DNA of 64,000 bases from Physella acuta (Eukaryota > Mollusca > Gastropoda > Physidae). Location: NCBI RefSeq assembly GCF_028476545.1, contig NW_026731891.1, positions 312,501 through 376,500 on the forward strand, read 5' to 3'. Below are positions 38,101 through 53,100 of this stretch, piece after piece. The position numbers and the translations under genes are program-made. Position 1 is the stretch's first letter; each line of letters opens with the position of its first letter. The notes beneath the pieces were generated by a model. That model was given only the letters and a program-made list of their open reading frames with translations, was not told where the DNA came from and searched no databases.

Positions 38101-41100
38101 CCCGAGGGTTCGAACTCGAGACTTTTCGGTTTAGCAACCATGAGCTTTACCGACTCGACCACGACGACCCCCCTGTAACTGAGTTATTTACCTGTAAATG
38201 AGTTATTTACCTGTAACTGAGTTATTTACCTGTAACTGGGTTATTTACCTGTAAATGAGTTATTTACCTGTAATGTCTTTACAGAGAACAGCTGAAACAT
38301 TGGCAAAGCTACGTGTACTCATTTCTCCAACACTGGAAGCAGTTGGGAGGATGTTGGATACATGAGCAACAAGCAAACTGCAGTACTTGCGCAGAAGTGA
38401 TGCTGCCCCCAGCATTTCATAGCCTGTACAAAATGGTTCAAATGTGTCAATCAAATTTTGACTAAAAATCTCACAATAAACACACAATTATTTCCAATTT
38501 TTAATTGACTACCTCACCAATTTTACTTTCCAAATGTGAGAAATATCTACCGCACCTATTTCACCATTATGCCCCTCCTTGCTGGTTCTAAGATCATCAG
38601 ATCCCTCTGTCAGACTTTTGTTATGGAATATTCTAGAGACCAAGAGCCTCTGGAACTGTAGAAGTAGGTCCAGAGATGGACAGTTCTCTGGAGTTTCTGA
38701 ATCTGGGTTTTTTATTCCAACACATTTGGCTTCCTCTTGAAGCTTTGTAAGTGTGTGTGTAGATGAGTTTCTGAAAATAAAAACATTTTCCCTAACAGCT
38801 GATGAACTAACAAAAACTTTACCCAAAGAGCTGATGAACTAACAAAAACTTTACCTAAAGAGCTGATGAACTAACAAAAACTTTACCTAAAGAGCTGATG
38901 AACTAACAAAAACTTTACCTAAAGAGCTGATGAACTAACAAAAACTTTACCTAAAGAGCTGATGAACTAACAAAAACTTTACCTAAAGAGCTGATGAACT
39001 AACAAAAACTTTACCCAAAGAGCTGATGAACTAGCAAAAACTTTACCTAAAGAGCTGATGAACTAACAAAAACTTTACCCAAAGAGCTGACGAACTGACA
39101 AAAACTTTACCTAAAGAGCTGATGAACTAACAAAAACTTTACCTAAACAGCTGATGAACTAACAAAAACTTTACCTAAAGAGCTGATGAACTAACTGTAA
39201 CAATGGAATGGTTGTCTCTCTATCATCAGAGCCATCACCCAACTGTACATCTAGCAAAGGGACATCACTCTTAACTTCAATTGTTGTTTCTCCAATTTTT
39301 TCATGGCTGCTGTCCTCTTTAATCTTTATATCACTTTCTTTTTCCTAAAAAAAAATAAGCTGTTAGTACCAATGTCATCATCAAATCAAAAAGTACCCTT
39401 GTCATCAAGTTCAACTAGCCAATCACCTTAGAATCACCCATACCCTTGTCATCAACTAGCCAATCACCTTTGAATCACCCATACCCTTGTCATCAACTAG
39501 CCAATCAAAAAGTACCCTTGTCATCAACTAGCCAATCACCTTAGAATCACCCATACCCTTGTCATCAAGTTCAACTAGCCAATCACCTTAGGATCACCCA
39601 TACCCTTGTCATCAACTAGCCAATCAAAAAGTACCCCTGTCATCAACTAGCCAATCAAAAAGTACCCTTGTCATCAACTAGCCAATCACCTTAGAATCAC
39701 CCATACCCTTGTCATCAACTAGCCAATCAAAAGTACCCCTGTCATCAACTAGCCAATCAAAAAGTACCCTTGTCATCAACTAGCCAATCAAAAAGTACCC
39801 TTGTCATCAACTAGCCAATCAAAAAGTACCCTGTCATCAACTAGCCAATCAAAAAGTACCCTTGTCATCAACTAGCCAATCAAAAAGTACCCTGTCATCA
39901 ACTAGCCAATCACCTTAGAATCACCCATACCCTTGTCATCAACTAGCCAATCAAAAAGTACCCTGTCATCAACTAGCCAATCAAAAAGTACCTTGTCATC
40001 AACTAGCCAATCAAAAAGTACCCTTGTCATCAACTAGCCAATCAAAAAATACCCTGTCATCAACTAGCCAATCACCTTAGAATCACCCATACCCTTGTCA
40101 TCAACTAGCCAATCAAAAAGTACCTTGTCATCAACTAGCCAATCAAAAAGTACCCTTGTCATCAACTAACCAATCAAAAAGTACCCTAGTCATCAACTAG
40201 CCAATCAAAAAGTACCCATCAAGTTCAACTAGCCAATCACCTTAGAATCATCCATTCCTTTGACCTCAGCTTTAATGGCCAAATGCAGTGCTGTTTCAAG
40301 TCCACCATCAGCCATTAAGGAACTGACCAGTAGATCTGTCATGAAGCGCTGACCACTTGACATAACTGTCATGTCTCGACCTGATTCAAAAATTATGTTA
40401 TTACCAGATCAAATAGTTCATGTTGCCAGTTGCAGTTGATAATTGAGAAGTGGAAGTTAATTGATCAGTGACAATTAACTGACCAATGGAAGTTAACTGA
40501 CCAATGGAAGTTAACTGACCAATGGAAGTTAACTGACCAATGGAAGTTAACTGACCAGTGGAAGTTGGCTGACCAGTGGAATTGACCAATAGAAATTAAC
40601 TGATCAGTGGTAGTTAACTGACCAATGGAAATGAACTGACCAGTAAAAGTGAAGTGACCAGTGACTAGATTACCTCCAGATGCCAGAAGTGATGACAGAG
40701 CTCTGGCTCTTTCTTCTGGAGTGGGCAGCAGCAGTGACCAGCCACTTTGTAGTGCAGCCTGTGCAGCTTTCTGTATGCTGGTGATGACACCACTGTTACT
40801 AGCTAGAGAAACAAGCCTTTGCTTCAGGCTTTCTACCATTGCTGTCCCTTGCAACAATCCCAGATGTTCCACATCTTCAGCTTGACAGATGGCAGCGTGC
40901 AGCTTCAAATGCAACAATTTTTAAAAAGATGCAATAACTACTCAAATATGCAATACAAATATACACATTTTTAACATAACTACTCAAATATGCAATACAA
41001 ATATACACATTTTTAACATAACTACTCAAATAAGCAAAACAAATATACACATTTTTAACATAACTACTCAAATAAGCAAAACAAATATACACATTTTTAA

Positions 41101-44100
41101 CATAACTACTCAAATATGCAATACAAATATACACATTTTTAACATAACTACTCAAATAAGCAAAACAAATATACACATTTTTAACATCAAAGTAGCAGTG
41201 GTCTTACTTGAGCATTCAGTAAAAAAAACTCAGGTTCTTCCCCCCTCCCCCCTAAAAAACACAAGTATAGCCAGGGGTAGAGAGCTTTATTTCTGGGCAT
41301 ATTTTCAGAATAGTGGGGCTTAGGTTGAACATTTTCAGGGCAGTGGGGCTTATATTGAACATTTTCAGGGCAGTGGGGCTTATATTGAACATTTACATTT
41401 TCAGGACAGTGGGGCTTATATTGAACATTTTCAGGACAGTGGGGCTTATATTGAACATTTACATTTTCTGGGCAGTGGGGCTTATATTGAACATTTACAT
41501 TTTCAGGACAGTGGGGCTTATATTGAACATTTACATTTTTAGGACAGTGGGGCTTATATTGAACATTTACATTTTCTGGGCAGTGGGGCTTATATTGAAC
41601 ATTTACATTTTCTGGGCAGTGGGGCTTATATTGAACATTTACATTTTCAGGACAGTGGGGCTTATATTGAACATTTTCAGGACAGTGGGGCTTATATTGA
41701 ACATTTACATTTTCAGGACAGTGGGGCTTAAATTGAACATTTACATTTTCAGGGCAGTGGGGCTTATATTGAACATTTACATTTCCAGGACAGTGGGGCT
41801 TATATTGAACATTTACATTTTCAGGACAGTGGGGCTTATATTGAACATTTACATTTTCAGGACAGTGGGGCTTAAATTGAACATTTACTTCTTGATTTAA
41901 TAAAACAAAGTAGGTCTTGTGTAGGTCACTGTTTGTTCATCAATGTGACCAGACAATTATAAGGTGCTTAAATTCTTAATTAGTAAAGGTAGTTTTCGTA
42001 TTTTCCTATACTTAATCAGTAAAGGTAGTTTTCGTACTTTCCTACTATACTTAATTAGTGAAGGTAGTTTTTATATTTTCCTATACTTTATTATTAGACA
42101 TCATTTTATCATCGCTAAAAAACAATAATTTGATCTAGCAGGTTTTAATATTTAAGATTTCTTTTGCTTGCAAATATGATCATCATCTCAAATCACCAAA
42201 TGCCAAATAGATGTTTTTCATGTAGGTTATTCTGTTGGGAATTTTTTCTACAAACGTTCTAGTCCAGAGTTCAACATATGTACATATATATATATATATG
42301 TACAACAAATCATCTGGCATAAACTTGCCAGTAGCCACCACTTTTACAAGCTTTTATTTAACTCACTTCCTCGTCAGTCTGTCGTCAGTCTGTCTAGATC
42401 AAAACGCCCGAGCCAAATTGCAGGCACTTCTAACTGACAGATACGGTACGTAGTTCGTACGTTGGTCAAGACATGAAGACAATGCAACATGACATTAAAT
42501 TTGACTCAATTGGTTGCCTGATTAATGGAGACAAGCGAGTTGACGAGATTCCTTCCATAGTGTTGTTGACATGGAATAATAACGTGCTTTTTAAATTTAG
42601 ACCGTAAAAAAAAATAAAAATAAAAACTTAAGCCTAAAATTAATTTAGAAATTTTATATTTTTAGAATAAATGCTATAAAAGTTGCAAATCCAGAGAACT
42701 TGAAAATAATTTGTTGAGTTTAAGGCTACATTTCTATTTATTTTCATCAAGCCTAAGTTATAACCGGATGTTTCACTTTCGTAAGACAAATATTGATTGG
42801 CTGTACAGTAACTTAGTGATCGATAACTATTTGTTTACAAAACTTTGCAGATCAAGTTTTTAAATAAAAATGCAAATTTAAAACCCCATGACCTAGTTTT
42901 CTATTTTTAGCTTACAATGTGTACAATAAAATTCATGTCGGCCTATCCAATAGCAGGATGCCATTGTTTATGTCGCCATTACACGTGAAAACCAAATTGT
43001 TTTTGCTTTTTTTTAAATTTTTATTTAGTTACCGAAAATATTAAAAACATAAAATACGTCCAATCTTTAGTAAAGTCCGAAAAAAACCAGACAGACAGGA
43101 TTTTATAACCATATTAATTGTAACTATGCCGTGCAAGATTTTAAAATTAATTTATGCACCTCTCAAATACCTTTGAGACTTTTCTCGCTTGTGTCCATTT
43201 TTTATGAATTTTTTATGAATTAATTAAAATTTTGTTCAAATTAGTAGACTGTCTCATCAAACTATTCCATGCTATTAGACACACATCATCACGTTCAATA
43301 GAGCGTCATCATGTTCAATAGGTACGCAATGGTTTTTAGTTATGTTACTCTATTGTAAATAAAACATGTAAAGTAGTAAAAAAATTTTTTCATAAAAAAT
43401 GTTTTAATAACAAGCTTTTATGTAATAATGCACTTAAAAGGAGAAAATATATTATAGCGTGGGTCTCTTCCTAAATATTAGTAAAGGTATCCAATAGATA
43501 CTAAAGTGACCCACGCTTTTCTTTATAGTTATTTAAATAGTAGTCTATAATTTATTTTCTCCTTTTTAGGGCAATATTACATAAAAGCTTATTAAAATGT
43601 TTTTTATGAAATTTTTTTTTTACTATTTGCATAAACTTGCCAGTAGCCACCATTTTTATTTATTTATTTACTACGAGCTGACCCGCACTGTCAGCATACG
43701 CAGTTATTTAGTTATTTTCTACTTTTCAGTGATTCATAATTTGTGAAAATCGACACTAACCTCTCCCCCCCCCCCCCCCCCAGTGAAAGCAGCAGTCTGT
43801 GACGACAGTTTACAGACAACAATGAAAATATCAAGCAGAATTTCTTACCTCTTCTTAATTTCAAATTAATTTAAAGCTAAATTATCTGCCCCTAATAGCC
43901 GTCACATTGTAAACATTCGGGGTGAACCACAGCTCACCAGACTGGTGGGGTGGGGGTGGTAGCTATATGCCTAGGGAGCAGGGTAGGATTGGCTAAGCCC
44001 TTACGTGGTTGTGTCTTGCATGGTCCCCATGTAGAGAATTATATATAGATTTGCATAAACTTGCCAGTAGCCAAGAAAGCATGAGCAGCGTGGAGACCCA

Positions 44101-47100
44101 CCTGCAGGTTGAGTAGGTTGAGGCCAGCCACTGCAATACACTCTTTATCCTGTGTAGGTGGCCAGTCGCTGCGTCCATCCATGCCCTCACAGACCTCGTG
44201 CAGCAGCTGGTCAAGCTGCTCAAATGTGCCTCTAGAGACGTCCACAATGAATGGAATCCTGGATCCCACAGTCCACTTCTCACTGGAGGACCACAGGAAA
44301 CTCTAGGGAACACAGGAACAGAAAGATCAATCATTCAACATACAACTCTCACGTCAAACTCAGATGGCCCCCCACAACTAACACCTGAGATGGCCCACAC
44401 AACTAACACCTACCTGAGATGGCCCCCACAACTAACACCTACCTGAGATGGCCCCCACAACTAACACCTACCTGAGATGGCCCCCACAACTAACACCTAC
44501 CTGAGATGGCCCCCACAACTAACACCTACCTGAGATGGCCCCCACAACTAACACCTACCTGAGATGGCCCCCACAACTAACACCTACCTGAGATGGCCCC
44601 CACAACTAACACCTACCTGAGATGGCCCCCACAACTAACACCTACCTGAGATGGCCCCCACAACTAACACCTACCTGAGATGGCCCACACAACTAACACC
44701 TACCTGAGATGGCCCCCACAACTAACACCTACCTCAGATGGCCCCCACAACTAACACCTACCTGAGATGGCCCACACAACTAACACCTACCTGAGATGGC
44801 CCCCACAACTAACACCTACCTCAGATGGCCCCCACAACTAACACCTACCTGAGATGGCCCACACAACTAACACCTACCTCAGATGGCCCCCACAACTAAC
44901 ACCTACCTCAGATGGCCCCCACAACTAACACCTACCTGAGATGGCCCCCACAACTAACACCTACCTCAGATGGCCCCCACAACTAACACCTACCTCAGAT
45001 GGCCCCCACAACTAACACCTACCTGAGATGGCCCACACAACTAACACCTACCTCAGATGGCCCCCACAACTAACACCTACCTCAGATGGCCCCCACAACT
45101 AACACCTACCTGAGATGGCCCCCACAACTAACACCTACCTGAGATGGCCCCCACAACTAACACCTACCTGAGATGGCCCCCACAACTAACACCTACCTGA
45201 GATGGCCCCCACAACTAACACCTACCTGAGATTGCCCCCACAACTAACACCTACCTGAGATGGCCCCCACAACTAACACCTACCTGAGATGGCCCCCACA
45301 ACTAACACCTACCTGAGATGGCCCCCACAACTAACACCTACCTGAGATGGCCCCCACAACTAACACCTACCTCAGATGGCCCCCACAACTAACACCTACC
45401 TGAGATGGCCCACACAACTAACACCTACCTGAGATGGCCCCCACAACTAACACCTACCTCAGATGGCCCCCACAACTAACACCTACCTGAGATGGCCCAC
45501 ACAACTAACACCTACCTCAGATGGCCCCCACAACTAACACCTACCTCAGATGGCCCCCACAACTAACACCTACCTGAGATGGCCCACACAACTAACACCT
45601 ACCTCAGATGGCCCCCACAACTAACACCTACCTCAGATGGCCCCCACAACTAACACCTACCTGAGATGGCCCCCACAACTAACACCTACCTCAGATGGCC
45701 CCCACAACTAACACCTACCTCAGATGGCCCCCACAACTAACACCTACCTGAGATGGCCCACACAACTAACACCTACCTCAGATGGCCCCCACAACTAACA
45801 CCTACCTCAGATGGCCCCCACAACTAACACCTACCTGAGATGGCCCCCACAACTAACACCTACCTGAGATGGCCCCCACAACTAACACCTACCTGAGATG
45901 GCCCCCACAACTAACACCTACCTCAGATGGCCCCCACAACTAACACCTACCTGAGATGGCCCCCACAACTAACACCTACCTGAGATGGCCCACACAACTA
46001 ACACCTACCTGAGATGGCCCCCACAACTAACACCTACCTGAGATGGCCCACACAACACCTACCTGAGATGGCCCACACAACTAACACCTACCTGAGATGG
46101 CCCCCACAACTAACACCTACCTCAGATGGCCCCCACAACTAACACCTACCTGAGATGGCCCCCACAACTAACACCTACCTGAGATGGCCCCCACAACTAA
46201 CACCTACCTCAGATGGCCCCCACAACTAACACCTACCTGAGATGGCCCACACAACTAACACCTACCTGAGATGGCCCCCACAACTAACACCTACCTCAGA
46301 TGGCCCCCACAACTAACACCTACCTGAGATGGCCCACACAACTAACACCTACCTCAGATGGCCCCCACAAATAACACCTACCTCAGATGGCCCCCACAAC
46401 TAACACCTACCTGAGATGGCCCCCACAACTAACACCTACCTCAGATGGCCCCCACAACTAACACCTACCTCAGATGGCCCCCACAACTAACACCTACCTG
46501 AGATGGCCCACACAACTAACACCTACCTCAGATGGCCCCCACAACTAACACCTACCTCAGATGGCCCCCACAACTAACACCTACCTGAGATGGCCCCCAC
46601 AACTAACACCTACCTGAGATGGCCCCCACAACTAACACCTACCTGAGATGGCCCCCACAACTAACACCTACCTCAGATGGCCCCCACAACTAACACCTCC
46701 CTGAGATGGCCCCCACAACTAACACCTACCTGAGATGGCCCCCACAACTAACACCTACCTGAGATGGCCCCCACAACTAACACCTACCTGAGATGGCCCA
46801 CACAACACCTACCTGAGATGGCCCACACAACTAACACCTACCTGAGATGGCCCCCACAACTAACACCTACCTCAGATGGCCCCCACAACTAACACCTACC
46901 TGAGATGGCCCCCACAACTAACACCTACCTGAGATGGCCCACACAACTAACACCTACCTGAGATGGCCCCCACAACTAACACCTACCTGAGATGGCCCAC
47001 ACAACTAACACCTACCTGAGATGGCCCCCACACAACACCTACCTGAGATGGCCCCCACAACTAACACCTACCTGAGATGGCCCCCACAACTAACACCTAC

Positions 47101-50100
47101 CTGAGATGGCCCCCACAACTAACACCTGCCTGAGATGGCCCCCACAACTAACACCTACCTGAGATGGCCCACACAACTAACACCTACCTGAGATGGCCCC
47201 CACAACTAACACCTACCTGAGATGGCCCCCACAACTAACACCTACCTGAGATGGCCCACACAACTAACACCTACCTCAGATGGCCCCCACAACTAACACC
47301 TACCTGAGATGGACCACATGCAGCTCCCACTATATGCCTCCCCTCCAGCCCATGTATAAGGGTAGGTTCCGTCACATTGGCATGGCTTTCATCCCCCAGC
47401 TGACCCTGGTCATTTTTGCCCCAACAGTAGACCTCCCCATCCTCCGTGACAGCCAAGCAGTGCATGGAGCCAATAGCCAGGCTCACAACTTTCTTGCCAT
47501 TCAATCCTTCCATCTGTTTAGGGTGGCGCATGTGTTCTTCGCATCCGTGGCCCAGTCGAAAGTTGTCACCTTTTCCCCTGATAAACAAATGAAACCACTT
47601 GACACAAATTTTATGGAACCACTTGACACAAATTTTATGGAACAACTTGACACAAATTTTATGGAACCACTTGACACAAATTTTATGGAACCACTTGAAC
47701 CACTTGACACAAATTTTATGGAACCACTTGACACAAATTTTATCGAACCACTTGACACAAATTTTATGGAACCACTTGAACCACTTGACACAAATTTTAT
47801 CGAACCACTTGACACAAATTTTATGGAACCACTTGACACAAATTTTATGGAACCACTTGACACAAATTTTATCGAACCACTTGACACAAATTTTATGGAA
47901 CCCCTAGACACAAATTTTATGGAACCACTTGACACAAATTTTATGGAACCACTTGAACCACTTGACACAAATTTTATGGAACCATTTGACACAAATTTTA
48001 TGGAACCACTGGACACAAATTTTATGGAACCACTTGACACAAATTTTATCGAACCACTTGAACCACTTGACACAAATTTTATGGAACCACTTGACACAAA
48101 TTTTATCAAACCACTTGACACAAATTTTATGAAACCACTTGACACAAATTTTTTGGAACCACTTGAAAAATAATTTATGGAACCACTTGACAAACAATGT
48201 ATGGAATCACTTGACAAACAATTTATGGAATCACTTGACAAACAATTTATGGAACACCTGATACAAAATTATGGAACACAACAATATTTGGTGTTCCATG
48301 TAGATGGTGTTGTGAAAACAGAACAAGTTACCATGAAAAAATATTTCCAGATTTGGTTAGCGCCAGACTGAACTGTGCCCCACAATAAACTTTGACCACA
48401 TCTTGACCCATCAATTTTTCTATGACCTTTGGTGTCTTGCAGCCATCACTACCACCTCGCCCAAGTTTACCGTAGTCTCCGTCACCCCAGGAATACACCG
48501 CACCTGAAATATTTGGGCCAGTCCATCAATTATGTCATGTCACATCAACACAATTATGGCATGTCACAACACAATTATGGCATGTCACATCAACACAATT
48601 ATGTCATGTCACATCAACACAATTATGGCATGTCACAACACAATTATGGCATGTCACATCAACACAATTATGGCATGTCACATCAACACAATTATGGCAT
48701 GTCACATCAACACAATTATGTCATGTCACATCAACACAATTACGTCATGTCACATCAACACAATTATGGCATGTCACATCAACACACTATGTCATGTCAC
48801 ATCAACACAATTATGTCATGTCACATCAACACAATTATGTCATGTCAAATTAAAAAAATTGAATTTTGTCAGGACAGGCATGCCTACCCCTGACAACCAA
48901 AAGTACTAACAGTCAGAGGGGTTTGAAGCCAAAAAGAGGAACCTACGCTCTTGCTACTTTATTTAGTCAAAATAAAAATAAATTGTAAAAAAGTGGAACG
49001 ATTCCGCTTTTAGTGGGATGGTAGGCATGTCTGTCAGGATGTCATAAAGCAAAAGTTGAATTTTGTCAAGATGTCACATGAACTTGAATATGAGCACCTG
49101 TGTCAGTGACGGCCAAAGTTTGAGCATCCCCACTGCCACATGCCACATCAACCACACGATGACCTTTCAAGGCAGAAACTAGACTTGGATAGCACTGGTC
49201 TTCACTGGAACCATGTCCCAGACGGCCATAGTTGCCCCGCCCCCAAGTGTAGAGCTCTCCACTGGAGGAGATGGCAGCACTGTAGGTACTGCCAGCACAG
49301 ACTTGCACCATATGTTTGCCTGAGAGAGCTGTGATAAGAGTGGGCTCATCTCTTGAACTATGGAAGGGATTTTAGAGCGCAATCAAATAGTCTGGCATCA
49401 GACTTGATGTGGACAAATGTAAGACAAACAACGCGCTGATGAAGAGAAATGTCAGACTAGATGTGGACAAATGTAAGACAAACAACGCGCTGATGAAATG
49501 TGAAACTTACATGTTGTCTCCATGTCCTAGGCGACCACCATCACCATTTCCCCAGGAGTAGACGTCCCCCTCACTGGTCAATGCCAGGTAATGTTTGCCA
49601 TCAGCATGGGCTGCTAACTTGACAACTTCCTTCTCACCAAACCCACACACTAGCTGGGGGGACTGACAATAGTCAACAATATTTATAAACTCACCAAACC
49701 CACACACTAGCTGGGGGGACTGACAATAGTCAACAATATTTATAAACTCACCAAACCCACACACTAGCTGGGGGGGGGGGGGGGGGGGGACTGACAATAG
49801 TCAACAATATTTATAAACTCACCAAACCCACACACTAGCTGGGGGGACTGACAATAGTCAACACTATTTATAAACTCACCAAACCCACACACTAGCTGGG
49901 GGGACTGACAATAGTCAACAATATTTATAAACTCACCAAACCCACACACTAGCTGGGGGGGGGGGGGACTGACAATAGTCAACAATATTTATAAACTCAC
50001 CAAACCCACACACTAGCTGGGGGGACTGACAATAGTCAACAATATTATAAACTCACCAAACCCACACACTAGCTGGGGGGACTGACAATAGTCAACACTA

Positions 50101-53100
50101 TTTATAAACTCACCAAACCCACACACTAGCTGGGGGGACTGACAATAGTCAACAATATTTATAAACTCACCAAACCCACACACTAGCTGGGAGGACTGAC
50201 AATAGTCAACAATATTTATAAACTCACCAAACCCACACACTAGCTGGGGGGGGGGGGACTGACAATAGTCAACAATATTTATAAACTCACCAAACCCACA
50301 CACTAGCTGGGGGGACTGACAATAGTCAACAATATTTATAAACTCACCAAACCCACACACTAGCTGGGGGGGGGGGGGGGGGGACGGGGACTGACAATAG
50401 TCAACAATATTTATAAACTCACCAAACCCACACACTAGCTGGGGGGGACTGACAATAGTCAACAATATTTATAAACTCACCAAACCCACACACTAGCTGG
50501 GGGGGGGGGGGGGGACGGGGACTGACAATAGTCAACAATATTTATAAACTCACCAAACCCACACACTAGCTGGGGGGGACTGACAATAGTCAACAATATT
50601 TATAAACTCACCAAACCTACACACTAGCTGGGGGGACTGACAATAGTCAACATTATTTATAAACTCACCAAACCCACACACTAGCTGGGGGGGGGGGGGA
50701 CTGACAATAGTCAACAATATTTATAAACTCACCAAACCCACACACTAGCTGGGGGGGGGGGGGACTGACAATAGTCAACAATATTTATAAACTCACCAAA
50801 CCCACACACTAGCTGGGGGAGGACTGACAAACCCACACACTTATAAATCTCTGTATCAAATAGTAATATATAAAAGAACTGAGCTGAAGAGGACTATAGA
50901 AGATAACGCGCACCTGTGTGTCAGAGCTGTAGTACATGGTGTAGACTCTCCCTGTTCTGGTGAGGGCCAGGAGACACCTTTCAGCACAGACTATCTGGTG
51001 CACACCACCCAGATCATTGAAGACCTCCAAGACGTGTGTCATGGTGCTGGCGTTGGCCCATGACAACCAGCCCATGCCAATGATTTCCTGGGTGACAGCT
51101 GGACACTGGGACTACAAGCAAATAGAACATTAGGTTAGGGTGACAGCTGGACACTGGGACTACAAGCAAATAGAACATTTAGGGTGACAGCTGGACACTG
51201 GGACTACAAGCAAATGGAACATTTAGGGTGACAGCTGGACACTGGGACTACAAGCAAACAGAACATTAGGTTAGTGTGACAGCTGGACACTGGGACTACA
51301 AGCAAATAGAACATTAGGTTAGGGTGACAGCTGGACACTGGGACTACCAAACATTAGGGTGACAGCTGGACACTGGGACTACAAGCAAATAGAACATTTA
51401 GGGTGACAGCTGGACACTGGGACTACAAACAAATAGAACATTAGGTTAGGGTGACAGCTGGACACTGGGACTACAAGCAAATAGAACATTTAGGGTGACA
51501 GCTGGACACTGGGACTACAAGCAAATAGAACATTTAGGGTGACAGCTGGACACTGGGACTACAAGCAAACAGAACATTAGGTTAGTGTGACAGCTGGACA
51601 CTGGGACTACAAGCAAATAGAACATTAGGTTAGGGTAACAGCTGGACACTGGGACTACAAGCAAATAGAACATTTAGGGTGACTGCTGGACACTGGGACT
51701 ACAAGCAAATAGAACATTAGGTTAGGGTGACAGCTGGACACTGGGACTACAAGTAAATAGAACATTTAGGGTGACAGCTGGACACTGGGACTACAAGCAA
51801 ATAGAACATTAGGTTAGTGTGACAGCTGGACACTGGGACTACAAGCAAATAGAACATTAGGTTAGGGTAACAGCTGGACACTGGGACTACAAGCAAATAG
51901 AACATTTAGGGTGACAGCTGGACACTGGGACTACAAACATTAGGGTGACTGCTGGACACTGGGACTACAAGCAAATAGAACATTAGGTTAGGGTGACAGC
52001 TGGACACTGGGACTACAAGCAAATAGAACATTAGGTTAGGGTAACAGCTGGACACTGGGACTACAAGCAAATAGAACATTAGGTTAGGGTGACAGCTGGA
52101 CACTGGGACTACAAGCAAATAGAACATTTAGGGTGACAGCTGGACACTGGGACTACAAACATTAGGGTGACTGCTGGACACTGGGACTACAAGCAAATAG
52201 AACATTAGGTTAGGGTGACAGCTGGACACTGGGACTACAAGCAAATAGAACATTTAGGGTGACAGCTGGACACTGGGACTACAAGCAAATAGAACATTAG
52301 GTTAGGGTGACAGCTGGACACTGGGACTACAAGCAAATAGAACATTAGGTTAGGGTAACAGCTGGACACTGGGACTACAAGCAAATAGAACATTAGGTTA
52401 GGGTGACAGCTGGACACTGGGACTACAAACATTAGGGTGACAGCTGGACACTGGGACTACAAACATTAGGGTGACAGCTGGACACTGGGACTACAAACAT
52501 TAGGGTGACAGCTGGACACTGGGACTACAAACATTAGGGTGACTGCTGGACACTGGGACTACAAGCAAATAGAACATTTAGGGTGACAGCTGGACACTGG
52601 GACTACAAGCAAATAGAACATTAGGTTAGGGTGACAGCTGGACACTGGGACTACCAAACATTAGGGTGACAGCTGGACACTGGGACTACAAACATTAGGG
52701 TGACAGCTGGACACTAGGACTACAAACATTAGGGTGACAGCTGGACACTGGGACTACAAACATTAGGGTGACAGCTGGACACTGGGACTACCAAACATTA
52801 GGGTGACAGCTGGACACTGGGACTACAAGCAAATAGAACATTTAGGGTGACAGCTGGACACTGGGACTACAAACAAATAGAACATTAGGTTAGGGTGACA
52901 GCTGGACACTGGGACTACAAGCAAATAGAACATTTAGGGTGACAGCTGGACACTGGGACTACAAGCAAATAGAACATTAGGTTAGGGTAACAGCTGGACA
53001 CTGGGACTACAAGCAAATAGAACATTAGGTTAGGGTGACTGCTGGACACTGGGACTACAAGCAAATAGAACATTAGGTTAGGGTGACAGCTGGACACTGG

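Noticed and set aside
44039-44101. Extension of window exon 7 to encode [16 protein letters not shown]
   Set aside because: A consensus donor CTGCAG|GTGGGT and the homologous continuation LHAAICQ at 40902 place the exon end at 44102.
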